Below, piece after piece: positions 23,476 through 35,889 of a DNA stretch of 64,000 nt; position 1 is the first letter of the stretch, and the number at the start of each line of letters is the position of its first letter. The notes below the pieces were generated by a model. It was not told where the DNA came from. It saw only the letters and a list, made by a program, of their open reading frames with translations, and did no database searches. The DNA comes from Isoetes taiwanensis. Taxonomy: Eukaryota; Streptophyta; Lycopodiopsida; Isoetales; Isoetaceae. The position numbers and the translations under genes are program-made. The stretch is taken from assembly GCA_021234155.1 (NCBI GenBank), contig JAJEKV010000027.1:14334993-14398992 (forward strand). The letters are read 5' to 3'.

Positions 23476-24870
23476 TACATTTTTCAATGTTTTGCAGATG
23501 GTGTTTTGCAGTCTAGGAGAGGCTAATGGCTGCAATGACATGAATGATACAGAAGATGAACCAGCACACTCGAACCCCAAACAAAGGTGGGTAGAAGATA
23601 GTAACGGGCCAACACCATTAACCAGGTACTTTAATTCATGTTGTGTGTGACCAATTTCTAGGATTGAAGACCCTTCACCTGAAGGGTTCCCGCCATTTCA
23701 TTATATGTGGACTACTATAATGCCAAAGCCATATGTGTCATCTTTGGCTACTGCACTTAGCGACATGAGGGCACTTTCATCGAGTTTGACGCTATCTATT
23801 CTCAGGTTGCTGGCGAACACGTGGTAAGACCTTCATGGATGAGTAACGCATGTGATGTGTTTCTTCCATATCTTTCATATCTTCAATAAACATGTTTCTT
23901 ACGTCATTGTTAAGGTTCTAGATGGAAGTGATTCATAGAGGGATACATCTGTGATGGTGACGATGGTTATGTCAATTGTTGGACGAAGACCGCTCTTGAG
24001 ATAGACACTATCGATTACACTTGGACTCCTTCCAATCAGAAGAAGCCACCCAACATTGTCAAACTCAAGATTCATGTGCTTGTTGCCGAAGCATGTGCAA
24101 CACTTGTTGGGGATGTATGTTCGGTCGAGAAAGTAGTCATTGAGGCAAGTCATTGATGAAAAGTCCACGAATTCAAGTTTTGTCCAAAATTAATGAAATT
24201 GTGCTTATTCATTTTGTTTGCAGATTCAACCACTTCTATGGCTGGCATATATGATGCGGACAGGAAGTGCATTTATAGGTTTTTTGAGATCAAATGGTCT
24301 TCTGGCTGTATAATACATTCATCATCTCTTCTAACTCCTCTAATTTAGTGGACTCGATTGAATGGAGAGCAATTTCTGGTTACCAGGTCAGCATCAAGAA
24401 TTTGATGGGTAAAGCTTCAATTACTTTTAGGAAGTGCTTTTGAAGAATCTCTTTTATGTTTGGAGATGTATATGCAAACAGGAATGGGCAGTTGATGATT
24501 TTGTTGAATTCTCAGGAAGAGAGAGGATCTCTTCCGAATTTATTCTTGGAATTGGGCTCTTGATGGTTAAAATTCAACTTATTACGCATTTTTTTCAAGA
24601 GCCTTTTGATCGACTTTCAAGATTGTGAGTCCCAAACTAATTCTGGAGATGCACTATATGGGAGAACCAGATCCAGAGTGGAAGATATCCTGCCATTAAG
24701 TTTGTCCATTTATTTCACATGAACACGGAGAAAGCATTATTTTATCTTTCTTAGTTTTTGCAGGCCCTGCTCTACATGCCATTTGCACATTGGAGGAAAT
24801 CTACAGGTACATTCTCTATGTTATGTATGCATCTCTAGTTGGAGCTTGCTTGACTCTTTGCGTAACTTCA
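23476..24870 (+). other. possible exon remnants, unassigned
   Basis: Several short segments bordered by AG and GT have exon-like codon content. One at about 23.50-23.58 kb encodes MVFCSLGEANGCNDMNDTED. One at about 23.66-23.82 kb encodes MWTTIMPKPYVSSLATALSD. They share no frame continuity that I can establish and match no family I recognise. I record them only as a place where a decayed gene may lie. Confidence 0.2.
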
Positions 24871-24874
24871 CAAC

Positions 24875-25560
24875 TAGAAACATGGCCATAACTCCCAAAT
24901 TGAAGCTCTGTTTTATGCACAAGAACATCCGTTGGAAAGGTCACTGAAAGGTCCACAATTGATGCTAGGCATCCATTTTCCAAATTCCTAACATATAACA
25001 TCACAGAACTGAAACAAAGAATAGCATCAAATCTATCTACCTAAACATCTAGAGTTAGGTTCCTTGGTTAGAGCTCATGATCTTGGGATCATTCAGGCTT
25101 CTATGGCTGATCTAACATACCAAACCAGCTTATTGCCTAGCCCAAAGACGGCTTTGCACAACAGAATAACTAGATACATGGTCCTTGACCTGCTCCTGAT
25201 CCCCGGAAGGCGTCCATGCTCCTGATCTTGCTGAAGATGGCTGCTAATCGATAATCTGAAATGGGCCAAAACAGTGCCAAATCAGGAAAGACAATGTCTT
25301 TGCTGCCACAGTTTTACAGTCGGGTAGAAATATGGCCATAACTGCTAAATGAAAGCTCTATTTTCTACACAGGAACATCTGTCGGAAAGGTCACTGAAAG
25401 ATCCAAAATTGATGCTAGGCGTCGATTTTCCAAATTCTTAGCATAAATGGGTTAAAACAGTGCCAAATTCTTTGCTTGCCACAGTTTTACAGTTGAGTAA
25501 AAATATGGCCATAACTTCTAAATAAAAGCTCTATTGTCTGTGCAACGGCATCTGCCATTT
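24875..25560. repeat. three-copy dispersed repeat (ATGGCCATAACT family)
   Basis: The text ATGGCCATAACT.C.AAAT.AAAGCTCT, a gap, then A.CATC.GTTGGAAAGGTCAC and TGATGCTAGGC....ATTTTCC occurs at about 24.88 and 25.33 kb, and in part at 25.51 kb. The copies are in the same orientation. The second and third are also preceded by a shared GCCACAGTTTTACAGT segment. The repeat probably derives from a retroelement but shows no coding signal. Confidence 0.7.
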
Positions 25561-28060
25561 CTTCATAGTTTTGAGATTTTATTTGTACGATTGGATCATT
25601 TTATCATTTGCTCGGTTATTCTGTTCTACGGTATTCATCAAATCCAGCCTTTGGTTTCTTTAGTTTAAGATCTTGCTCTGGATTTTAATTGACTCCATGT
25701 TCTTTGTTTGTCCGTAACCAGATTTTATGCATAAGTTCTTCAAACTTATGCTTGCAGGTGCTATGATTCTGATCAACGGTTGTATCTGGAGTTGATGCAT
25801 CTGCAAGAGGTTGTTAGTGAAATTCATCAAAGATTGCCTCATCGCCTTTGCTGCAAGTATAATGGAAAGCATTGCTGGTTTAATGAATGCTCTAAGTTTC
25901 TATCTCCATCATAAGGAGGATATTACAGTAGTAAACTGCACCTTTATAAAATATGGCTTAAGGGCAGATGTTGGAATTTTAGCATTAAGCCATATTTGCG
26001 CCACATTAGTAGGATCAATGATGTAACAAGAACAAGAGGAAGCTGTGATAAATATTGTTTTGCTAATATATCCAAAGCATAAGCTTGGGGGAAAATGATG
26101 TTTGTTATATAAAAACAGACATTAATTCAACATTTCTTTTTATACTCCTCCATTAGTAGTTGTGCCTCATCCTCAAGCCTCTGTAAATAAAATAGCATAG
26201 CTTAAACGGATAAACAGTTTATTCCTACACAGAAAAATAATTGGACAGCTATCCTTTGTAGGGATTGCTGATGTGCCTTGATTTCGTTTGCATGCCAGCG
26301 CCCTAGGAAAACATTATCCATAATTCCCTCACAGTAGTTGGACGTTGCAATTTACATGTATGTTTTTGGGCAATGTCTCATCTATACAATAGGAAATCCA
26401 TGCAGAGTGCTTGAAGGGCGGATGCATCAATAAATATTGCAAATGATCGCAGTCCTAACTTCTTGCAATCTTTTGTCATGATTCACACAGTGATATATAC
26501 CCAATAAAAATGTATAGCAAATGTTTAGCCTTCCATGAAGGGTTTCAAAAAGCAAATGTACAGACAAATCTATAAAGCAATTTAATTTCATCATGAGATG
26601 CTTTATAAAGATGTGATCTGTTGCAAAAAGGTCCCTCTTTGTTCTTCATTTTGCATTGTACAATAGTATAACCTTTGGATTGGCCACCCTGTACTTAATT
26701 AAGACAAATTGTATTGATGGTTGGTAGCATAAATGAAGGGGAATTGTTAGACAAAAAATACAAGTTTCCAATGGTGCTCAAATCCCATGGATAAATTTCA
26801 TATGAAACCCATAATACCCCTCATTGCTTTGACGTTCAATAACTAAAGTTGTGCATGCGTTCTTTGCATCTAATGTTTCATTATACTCAGACGCCAATGG
26901 AATTGAATCAATCACACTCTAAGGTCTTTAACTTTTGGCATTCTTTAGCTTTTACTGTTTTCTATCTTTTACCATTTGCAGGGGCAATATTCATTGTACT
27001 TACACACCAATGAAGTTGAATCAATCATACTGTGAAGACCTAGGAACAAATACTAACAACTACCATGTTGCCTTCGTATCCCTTATACAACATAGAACGC
27101 CAGCAAGTACTACCTTCCACATCTAAAATAAATCTCTTTGGATCGTTACTTGCGCTTGCATCACAAAAACAATATAATTCCGAATAATAAACCCTACACA
27201 ACAACTAGATCTCCTAGCGGCCATCCACCTATTTGCTCAATTATCGAATTTCTAGGATCATAAATAATTACCTTGGGTTCTCCGAGTATAGTGCTGGAAG
27301 TTTTACAACCATGAATAGTCACTTTAGGCTATTTAATACTGCTTTAAACAATAGACAATCTTCACTATGACCATGAACCATAAAAAGCGTCTAATTTTAC
27401 CTTGCATGCATGTTGCATGATTTACATGAAGACATTATGACCATGAACCATAAAAAGCGTCTAATTTTAGGCTACCTTGCATGTTGCATGATTTACACGA
27501 AGACATTTGAACGTGGCTTTTCTTAAAAAGCCCATTCTGAAATAGCATCGTAGTCTTTTTTAAGTATATGAATTTAGGATCGGCTACACGGCATCTGGCA
27601 ATGGCGGTGTACGCAAGAAATTGCTCTCCATGGTTTGCATGCTCGAACTGGAAGTCCTGGTACGTCTCTCAGTTTCACTTGAATTTTACTGGAAGTTTAC
27701 GTTGGATATGGCAGAGTAATGATCAGTTAACCGGCATTTTACGTTAAGCAAGTCCAGTCAAAGCAATATTGGAAAGATTTTTTTTGGAATAAACGGATTT
27801 ATACTGGCAGATGCTAGGATCTTTCAACCTACATTTAGCATTGGAAAGATTTTTTTTGGAATAAACGGATTTATACTGGCAGATGCTAGGATCTTTCAAC
27901 CTACATTTAGCATTAGGAATAGTACTGACATTGATGAATTAGGTAAAGAATACGGTTGCTCTGTGTAAAGCCATATGCATTGAATATAATGCTGATGCTG
28001 GATTTGCTTTAATGGATTTGCTAGTTCTCATTTACACACAATCCTTTGACCTGTTTTGGA
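25561..28060. other. no gene assigned; small duplications
   Basis: AT-rich sequence. The segment 25759-25800, after TTATGCTTGCAG and reading CYDSDQRLYLELMHLQE, looks exon-like, but I cannot assign it. Two local duplications are present: ACCATGAACCATAAAAAGCG repeats about 60 bases apart near 27.37-27.50 kb, and TTGGAAAGATTTTTTTTGGA starts both copies of a perfect unit of about 75 bases at 27.77-27.91 kb. Confidence 0.4.
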
Positions 28061-28419
28061 AATGGCGGGTAAACATGAATATGAGGACCTTGTTAATGCC
28101 TTTCTGAAAGATCTCAGCTTGAAGGAGACAATTCGTGGCTCCTGGTTGAAAGTTCATCTGATCTTACTAACAGAGAGGCAAGTTTGCTTAGCAGCCAGGG
28201 ATCATCTTCAGTAGTTTCTGAAGCTATGACAAGGCCTGAAGGTTCTAGTAATGCTAAGCCAACCAAGGCAGACATCATAAGCATGCTCAAAGGAAAGGGG
28301 ATTGATTGCAAAAATGATGGAGTGGCCATTAAAAAATCTGCTTTGGAAGAAATGGCAAGACAGGTTGGTATTAACATCAATGCTATTAAAACTGTTAATG
28401 TGAAATGCAGTTTCTAGTA
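28061..28419 (+). other. possible coding segment, family unknown
   Basis: An ATG at 28061 opens MAGKHEYEDLVNAFLKDLSL. Overlapping it in another frame, a longer reading gives SSDLTNREASLLSSQ and then the 28184-28417 frame with KPTKADIISMLKGKGIDC and KKSALEEMARQVGININ before a stop. The hydrophilic, Ser/Lys-rich composition and lack of low complexity look protein-like, and an AG (CTCAG) near 28.11 kb could be an acceptor that changes frame. No domain is recognised. It ends about 480 bases before the aspartic protease and lies on the same strand, but nothing shows that the two belong together. Confidence 0.3.
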
Positions 28420-28895
28420 TTGAGGGCATATAATCTACAGTTATTCTTTGGGAAGAATATTAATGCTAGTGCAAGCGCTAAGGCCTTATCAACACTAATA
28501 CTTTGAGGAGGGGCGAGCTTTATGGAGAATGACTTCACGGAGGTGATGACGTGCCATTAAATCAGGTTTCATTGCATTTTATGGTTATATATGAATGAAG
28601 TGTTTCTATTCTATTCTGTTTTGAGGCTCCAGATTTGACTGGAAATAACCACTTTGGACAGCATTACATTTAGAATGGTCGCTGGTGCATAACAGGGAGT
28701 GTATCTCTGACCTTTAATCTCTTTTATATGCATTTGTGATGCTTATATGAATTAAGGAATTACATGTAGACGTCTGTTACATGGAATGAATGATAGGATT
28801 ATTATCACCACTGTTCCTTTTCTATTTCAGCTTTGTCTATTCTATCTTTTCATGTTACATTTAAGTGTCAACTTTGGTTCAGGTCTCAAGCTAAG

Positions 28896-31800
28896 ATGTG
28901 CATAATTGCAGTGTTGGTGGCATTAGGCATTGGCTTTTTGTGTCAATTGAAGGCACATGCTAGTACAGGAGCTGGTGAATATCACATTCCTGTTTTGGAG
29001 CTTACTCACAGATATACCTCACATGAAGGTTCCCATAAGAATACTGGAGGAAGGGGCATGACAGTTGAACTCATCCACCTTTCCAAATCGCATGATCAGG
29101 ACACATGCTGAGCCTCTCCATAAAAATGTTGTGAGCCTACCAATTGGGGGTGCTGCTGATCCCTATGTTGCTGGGTATTGACATCTACTTGATTTTGTTA
29201 GTTTTTATTAGACACTTTTTGCACCTTTTCTGCATTACTAATCACAAAGGCGATATATGAACATCTATCAGGAAATTTATCATTGGACAAGAAGTTACTG
29301 CATTTATTTGTCTTTCACCCAGTGAAATGATTTCAGGTTGTATTTTGCACAAATCACAATTGGAACTCCGCCAAAAGATTATTATGTACAAGTGGATACT
29401 GGAAGCGATCTTTTATGGCTCAATTGTCAACCCTGTGTTGGCTGCCCGTCTTCAAGTGATCTTAAAGTAACTACAAGCTTCTTGCTTGCTAGATTCAATG
29501 TTTACTGGTCTATTCTGTCATTTTATGCCTTAATTAGTCTTTAAAAATGTTCCTGCAATTATTTGTTGACTTTGGTAGTATGATCCTTTTAGGCTAATAT
29601 ACAAGAGTACAATTTTGACAATTTCAAGTACTTTTTGGCAGATTCCTATTGTACCATATGATATGAGGAGCTCATCAAGCAGCTCATCAGTTTTATGTAC
29701 AGATAATCGTTGTCTTTTGACAAGTAAAATATCAGAATCTGGATGTAATGAGGATGAAATGTGTGGTTATGCATTTGAATATGGCGATGGCAGTGTCATT
29801 GTTGGGTACCTGGTAGAAGATAAGTTACAGTATTCTGGATTAGTAAACTCTTCCTACATGGCAAGTTTAACTGCACCCATTCTTTTCGGGTATGCCCTCC
29901 TTCATATAGCCTTTGAGACCTTAATCTTTTTGGACAGTAAACAATTCTAAATGACAACGTGCAATAATTTGATTATGCAATTTTGTGGAAAGACCTTAGG
30001 ACAACAGTATCTTCGAGATCATAAACACATTATCATATTTTCAACATTTTGTAGAGACTCCATTGGATAGTATGCAATAATTAGGACATGCATTGGGTGG
30101 TGTGTGAAGATGATTGGGACAAGTATTAAGTTCAGTGTTTTTTAAACATTTGAATATACCGAGTTTATAAATGGTCCTCGTAATTGAACAGTTCAATTGC
30201 GCTCACCATTCTAGGACAAGCATTGGGTGGGTGTGCAGATGATTGGGACAAGCAGTAGGTTCAGTGTGGTAATTTAAACGCACATGTACAATGAATTTAT
30301 TAACTGATGTTCCTCATCGAACAGTTCAATTGCAGATTCTACTCATCATATACATGGTCTTAACCATTTGATTTGAAATGACAAGCAGGTGCAGCTTCAA
30401 TCAATCAGGTGAACTTGCAGCCTCATCTCGCGCATTGGATGGAATACTAGGTCTTGGCTCAAGTGACTTATCTTTTTCTCAACTAGCCAAGCAACCGAAA
30501 ACTCAGAAAGACTTCCTTTTGCCCGCCTTGAAGGAGGGGATAGCGGAGGCGGAATTTTGGTACTTGGGAATGTTCTTGAAGAAAGTCTTGTCTACACTCC
30601 ACTTATCCCATCAACGTAAGATGTAATATGTTCTAATTTTCTATTTGGCTTAGGAAATAAAATGCATTCTAAGTATCATATGTCAGATATCATTCTTATA
30701 CTGCATGTCATGAAGTTTTGTCTGTCAGTATCATAGTAGGTGCATTGGAAGCTTGAAGGGACAATTTTTCGACTAGGTGCACACAATAGGATCATAAGTG
30801 GACATTAATGTCCAGCGCTATGAGTAATGTGGAATCTTCTTAAGTATTATATGGGTAAGATGCATTTTGATGTCCGAGTATGTTCTCTAGAGTATGTTCT
30901 CCATGTTGTCAAAACATTCTAAGTTCCAAGTCTTTGTGGTTTCTTTTCTGCCAACCGCCTTCAAAGCTGACTTTTACACTAAGCTGAATTCACAATTCAA
31001 CAGAGGGCACTACAACGTCAATCTTCTTAACATTTCAGTCAATGTCAATGGAGACAACATAACAATTGATCAGCCTATGGTTGGCACAAATGGACCACAT
31101 GGAACAATATTCGATAGTGGAACAACACTTGCATATCTACCTGATCGGACCTACCAGGACCTTGTTAATGCAGTATGTATGCATTTCTTGTTAGTTTCTG
31201 CAAGAATAGTTGAGCTTTATTGGATAATCGGTTCGCGTTGCAGATTATTCGAGCAGCTCCTTCATCCGCCTTCGTATTAAGAGGGAATGTATGTTTTATT
31301 GTTTTGGGCAGGTCAGTTTCGTTCTCTATATCAGTTTAATACAACAATTTATCTTTGTCTTTATATGCTGATAGACATAGTATGTAATTTTAACCAAATC
31401 AAACATTTTCTAATTTGCAGTGTGGATAAACACTTTCCACATCTTATGTTATATTTTGAAGGTGCATCTATGGAAGTAACACCATCAGAATACCTCATAC
31501 ATCAACTATCTGCGGTACTCATTTTGCCACCGCAACAACACTCATCTTTATCTGTTTAATCTTTTTTAACATTAAATCCTGCATGCAGTTCTTTATGTGT
31601 AATAAAATGTCCAAGTTAGGTAAAGCAAGATAGTTATCTTTCTACATGATGAGCTATGGCAGTTAAGTTGTCTTGCGCAATAAAAGAAAAGTAGTATGTA
31701 CACTACATGGTTCACGTTCTTTATGTGTAATAAAATGTCCAAGTTAGGTAAAGCAAGATAGTTACCTTTCTACATGATGAGCTATGGCAGTTAAGTTGTC

Positions 31801-32474
31801 TTGCGCAATAAAAGAAAGAAGTATGTACACTACATGGCTCACGTTCTTGATGTCTGAGTATTATCAGAAATAGCTATAGATTTCTTCAGTAGTTACAAGC
31901 CAAATCTTGGGCAGCCAATATGGATTACAACATAAAACCTTAATAAGGTTGTTAGCCCTTTTTTTGCAGGATAGCACACCAATATGGTGTATAGGATGGC
32001 AACCTATTGGGTCTGCAAACAGTCAGCTGCAAGTGACAATACTTGGAGGTATTAACCTATTTAATTACATGGAAAAGAAAACCTCTTTAAACCAAATTTA
32101 ATGTATTTTCCAAAAAAAGAAAGTACCTTGGGATTCACCCAATGCCTGTGTTCTGCAGATATAGTATTGAAAGATAAGTTGGTAGTTTATGATCTGGAAA
32201 ATGGTCGTCTGGGATGGACACGATATAATTGTACGTCCTACCAGTGCTTACACATTAAAAGTTCATTGCTGCACCTATTGTGTTAAAATATCGCTCTAGG
32301 AGCACTGATGTTTGAATTTGTACAGGTTCATCTGCAATTAACGTTACTGTTGACTCCAGAGCAATCAAGGCTTCAAGGACAACACTCTTCTTTGGGGGCA
32401 ATGTAACATCTGTTAGGGCATCAAGGATACTAGCAGCCATTGTTATTATGGTAGCTGTGATTAACACAATTTGA
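28896..32474 (+). CDS. A1 aspartic protease (nepenthesin/aspartic proteinase-like), ten exons, two frame breaks
   Basis: A pepsin-fold endopeptidase of the plant secretory pathway or cell surface. Exons read by GT-AG sites: 28896-29174, 29337-29466, 29642-29889, 30389-30615, 31004-31172, 31244-31311, 31421-31514, 31970-32048, 32159-32230, 32326-32474. The total is about 1.5 kb or 500 codons, normal for the family. MCIIAVLVALGIGF starts a signal peptide. Exon 2 has the first catalytic motif DTGSDLLW and a Cys-rich CQPCVGC. Exon 3 holds the flap (EYGDGS). Exon 5 has the second catalytic motif IFDSGTTLAYL. Exons 8-9 give WCIGWQP and ILGDIVLKDKLVVYD. The C-terminus (ILAAIVIMVAVINTI) is hydrophobic, fitting a GPI signal or membrane anchor. 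Two breaks stand out: in exon 1 near 29.10 kb, between SKSHDQ and RAHAEPLH, and in exon 4 near 30.52 kb, just before GGDSGGGILVLGN. With conserved motifs and splice sites throughout, it is either a young pseudogene or an intact gene with assembly indels. Confidence 0.85.
31589..31843. repeat. 128-base tandem duplication in protease intron 7
   Basis: Two near-identical units start TTCTTTATGTGTAATAAAAT, at 31589 and 31717, and end CACTACATGG.TCACG. They differ by only a few bases, so the duplication is recent. It lies wholly in the intron between exons 7 and 8 and leaves the splice sites untouched. Confidence 0.9.
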
Positions 32475-33514
32475 TTTCTCCCTTACACCTACGTTTAGTT
32501 CACTCTAAATCATCAAAATCTAAATACGTAAATCATAAAACGTAGTCTTGTGTGGATAATATCAGAAATGGTTAACAATGTGGGAAGCTGGTCAGTAACG
32601 AAGTTCTTTCTTTTTCCAGGTAGTATTGGTAGTGAGTTTTTGTCTCTGAGATGAAATGCAATGAGGTGCTCCAAGAATTTGGGTCAACATGGGATTTTGT
32701 CATGGGAGGTCCAAAGATATGGCACTCTAGAAATTAAAACTTAACAACCCAATTGCTAATGCATTTACATGTATTTTTTGGCCCATAAAAAGGAATGCTT
32801 GCCACATTGTCTACTTTATATTCGGTGTTGAATTTCAGATCTCTATGCTTTATGACATGTTATGATTGGATTTATATTAGTTTTTATTATTTCATGCTTT
32901 TTTTTTTCATTTTTTTGAAGTTTTTATACCTCATCAATGGTTGAGGGTGTTGCCCATGTCTATACTATACTTTGAGAGCTTATAGGTATCAACCTAGGAT
33001 TGATAGGTTTAGGCAGTTTGGGTTCTTGGGTTTAGGTTTAAGAGCTATGCTCAAGGGGTTAGGGTGCCTTTGAATCACCTCTAGGAAGAGCCACTTTTTT
33101 ATATTTAAATTAGTATGTCAGAGCAGATTTGATGCTTCATATTGAATGAAGTAAGATTTGGATTCCAATGGAAGGAGAAAATACATGAAGTACTTGTAGC
33201 CGACGGATTGATGAAATTGGTTACGATCCATCTAGCATTGTTGCCTCTTACTATGTTTTCAAGAAGCAAGAAGCTTTGATCCAATATACAGAGGTGTTGA
33301 TTGGAACTTCCGGAAAGAAACACTTTTGTCTTCGAGGTTTTGGCTACGAAATTAAAGCAGGTTGGTAAGCTTTAAAATGAATCTTCATTCAGCAGATTTA
33401 GTTAGGTCGTCTTAATTTTTTTTGGCATAGTGGCATGTTAGCTTGCTTCTAACTTAATCCCTGAACTAGTTGCATGAGGTACATCTATAAAATTTTATAT
33501 TATCTTTGAGTTTT
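32475..33514 (+). other. 3' flank of protease; one exon-like segment
   Basis: Presumed 3' UTR and intergenic sequence. At 33198-33359 an open stretch reads RRIDEIGYDPSSIVASYYVF and continues to LRGFGYEIKA before a GT. It has coding-like composition but no family I can name. It lies just before the Strawberry-notch-like exon on the same strand, yet it does not match the part of that protein I would expect there. Confidence 0.3.
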
Positions 33515-33643
33515 CTCTCCCTTGTAAACTGTACTCTAAATGTTAGCAGCCTTATTGCTTTATCAGAAAAGGCACAATCACATCTACAACAACACTTCCA
33601 CTGGCGTGGATTAGATTTTGATGGCCTACTTGTATTTGATGAG
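33515..33643 (+). pseudogene. Strawberry-notch/FORGETTER1-like exon fragment
   Basis: The frame gives SSLIALSEKAQSHLQQHF and then RGLDFDGLLVFDE, ending at a GT donor (33644). In SBNO/FGT1 helicase-like transcription regulators the corresponding stretch is 'YSSLIASSEKGRSRLQQ' followed by 'FDGLLIFDECHKAKN', which holds the Walker B DE box. The next exon should begin with the CHKAKN segment, and I find nothing like it in the following 2 kb, so this is an isolated exon or remnant. The call rests on a remembered family motif of about 30 residues. Confidence 0.5.
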
Positions 33644-33644
33644 G

Positions 33645-35170
33645 TATTGAATCAAAACCAAAATGTTTCATGTTGCAAGGTTCTTTATTTTAAGGTTTCA
33701 AAATCTTCATGTGCGCTAGCATATAGGTGTTGTTAAAATGCAAAGGAAAACTAAAGGATGCCTTGCGTTTGTTACCTGTCAAATGCAATGTGATAACAGG
33801 TGTGAGTTTGTGAGTGTCATAAAGTGTCGTTTCCCTTTTTCATTCTTAAACAAAAATGCTTAGTAATATTATAGCATATGATGAGTGATTTTTGTTTGAC
33901 TACTTTTGTGCATCTGATGCTTATGTTTCTGTTAATTCATAAGTTGTAGGATTTGTGATTCTTAAAGTATGTAGCAAGCAAGAGCAAGTAATATTTCCAA
34001 AGCGACTAAGAAAAGTAAATACCTTTTCAAAGTTCTTTTGTATGAGCATTTCAATAAGCCTCTCAATTACTCCAAGAGCATATCAATCTTTCTTACTGTT
34101 TGCTCGGTGAGTTCATGCTATGTTATAAATGCAGAAAGGATGAGAACTCCACCCAATTGTTCTTTCACATCATTGCTCATTATTTTCTCAACCAGTCGAA
34201 TTCATGCAATGGACTTCCTTTAAGCATGTAAAATATATCTCATAAAAGATCTAAATTATGTTTAATATATCAGCATCAAGCCTAGTTAGCTTTCCATGTA
34301 ACCTTAGGTAGCACAAGTAAACCCAAGGAAAACACAATATTATTTTGCAAAAAGTGTAGATGATATTTGAGACCTTGCAACTTCTCTAATGATTTAAACT
34401 TGTAAACCCAAGGAAAACACTTGTAAATATAATAAACACTTTGTGTTTTGAACCCAAGGAAAACACAATATTTAATAAAGCTTTTTACCTTTTTCAACCC
34501 TATGTTTTGCTGTGCAAAGGAGAAACACATTAGTCTTATTATTTTGCATAAAGTGTAGATGATATTTGAGGCCTTGCAACTTCTATAATGATTTTAACTC
34601 TCCTCTCTTAATTACTATTTCTTGTTATACTTGCAGAGGAGGTTTATTCCCATTGAACGTAAGCTGAAGCATTTTCATCGTTTACTTTAATCAAACTTTT
34701 TGCTGAATTGACATTTTTAGAAAGATGTTTTAGTATAATTTTGTTACTAAAATAAGTTCAAGATTCAGACAGGGTTGGCACATGATTTTACATGCACTTT
34801 AATGTGCCAAGTCGCCCTTTCCCTTTAATAGAAATTTTACGTGTTATCTTTTGAACAGAGTAAGACTCATCTCGTTTTTTGTGTTATAACACTACATTAT
34901 AGTTTAGCTTTTTAAGCGAGAATATGGAAGGTTCTATCTTTGGAATGGAAGCCATTCCTAATAGTATTTTGCTCTATTCATCATTCATAGATGTTGGGCA
35001 ATCCATATTTCTTCTATGTGTAAAGGATGTTATGATGGTGAATCACAATAAACCTATGCATGAGATTTAGACATTAGAATGAAGAGATATAAGATACATA
35101 TGCTTACTATTTATGCATTTGATACAAAATACTATAAGGTTTGAGGCAATGTACTAAATGGCATTGGTTT
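33645..35170. other. no gene assigned
   Basis: AT-rich sequence. AACCCAAGGAAAACACAATATT and its variants occur three times between about 34.32 and 34.48 kb, and AAAGTGTAGATGATATTTGA occurs twice (34.35 and 34.55 kb). This points to a small local rearrangement. No exon supported. Confidence 0.4.
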
Positions 35171-35175
35171 TATAC

Positions 35176-35885
35176 ATATACAAGTCTTTGTACTATGTAG
35201 GGCCTATACGAGTTGAATGTGTCTATTCTGAGTATTCTAGACATATGAAGCTAACCATGCAAAACATGCCAGTGTGAAAGATTCACCTAGATTCTCAAGA
35301 TTCTACAAAGATTTTGTAGAGTTTCAAAGATTATCCCGAGATTCCTCTAGATTCCTGGAGATACTATGTAGGCTCTTCTAGTTTCCATTAGATTCTATGA
35401 AGATTCTTTAAGCTTTCATAAAGATTCCCCTGGATTCTCAAGGATTTTACGAAGATTCCCTTACATACCTCTAGATTCACAAAGATTATTCCAAGTTTCT
35501 CTAAGATTCTATGTAGATTCTTCTAGATTCTATAAAGGTTTTCCCAGATTCTTGAAGATTCAAACAAGATTCCCTTAGATTCTATGTAAATTGTCCTGGA
35601 TTCCCTTAGATTCTATGAAGATTCTTCTAGATTCTCCAAAATTCAATCAAGATTCCTTTATTTTCTCAAATATTTTATGAAGATTCCCTTGAATTCCTCT
35701 AGATTTACGAAGATCCACACAAGATTCGCATAGATTCCTTAAGATCCTATGTACACTCTCCTAAATTCTCTAATATACGAGTTTTTTGAACTCGTCAACA
35801 TTAATATACCCCAAAGTCTTACGAATATTCCTAAAATTTTCATAGAATCCCGTAGATTGCCTATAAGCCCTGACGTCATGAACCT
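35176..35885. repeat. degenerate GATTC-rich satellite, block 2
   Basis: The same AGATTC/CTAGATTC array as at 15.6-17.0 kb, about half as long. It is preceded by the same flank (ACAAGT.TTTGTACTATGTAGG at 35180 and onward). The two blocks lie about 20 kb apart in the same orientation, so this is a dispersed element that contains or ends in a satellite. Confidence 0.85.
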
Positions 35886-35889
35886 ATGG

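Noticed and set aside
23899-24168. 89-residue minus-strand ORF as a gene
   Set aside because: It has an internal Met start and no recognisable domain, and plus-strand text across it is equally plausible. I could not support either strand.
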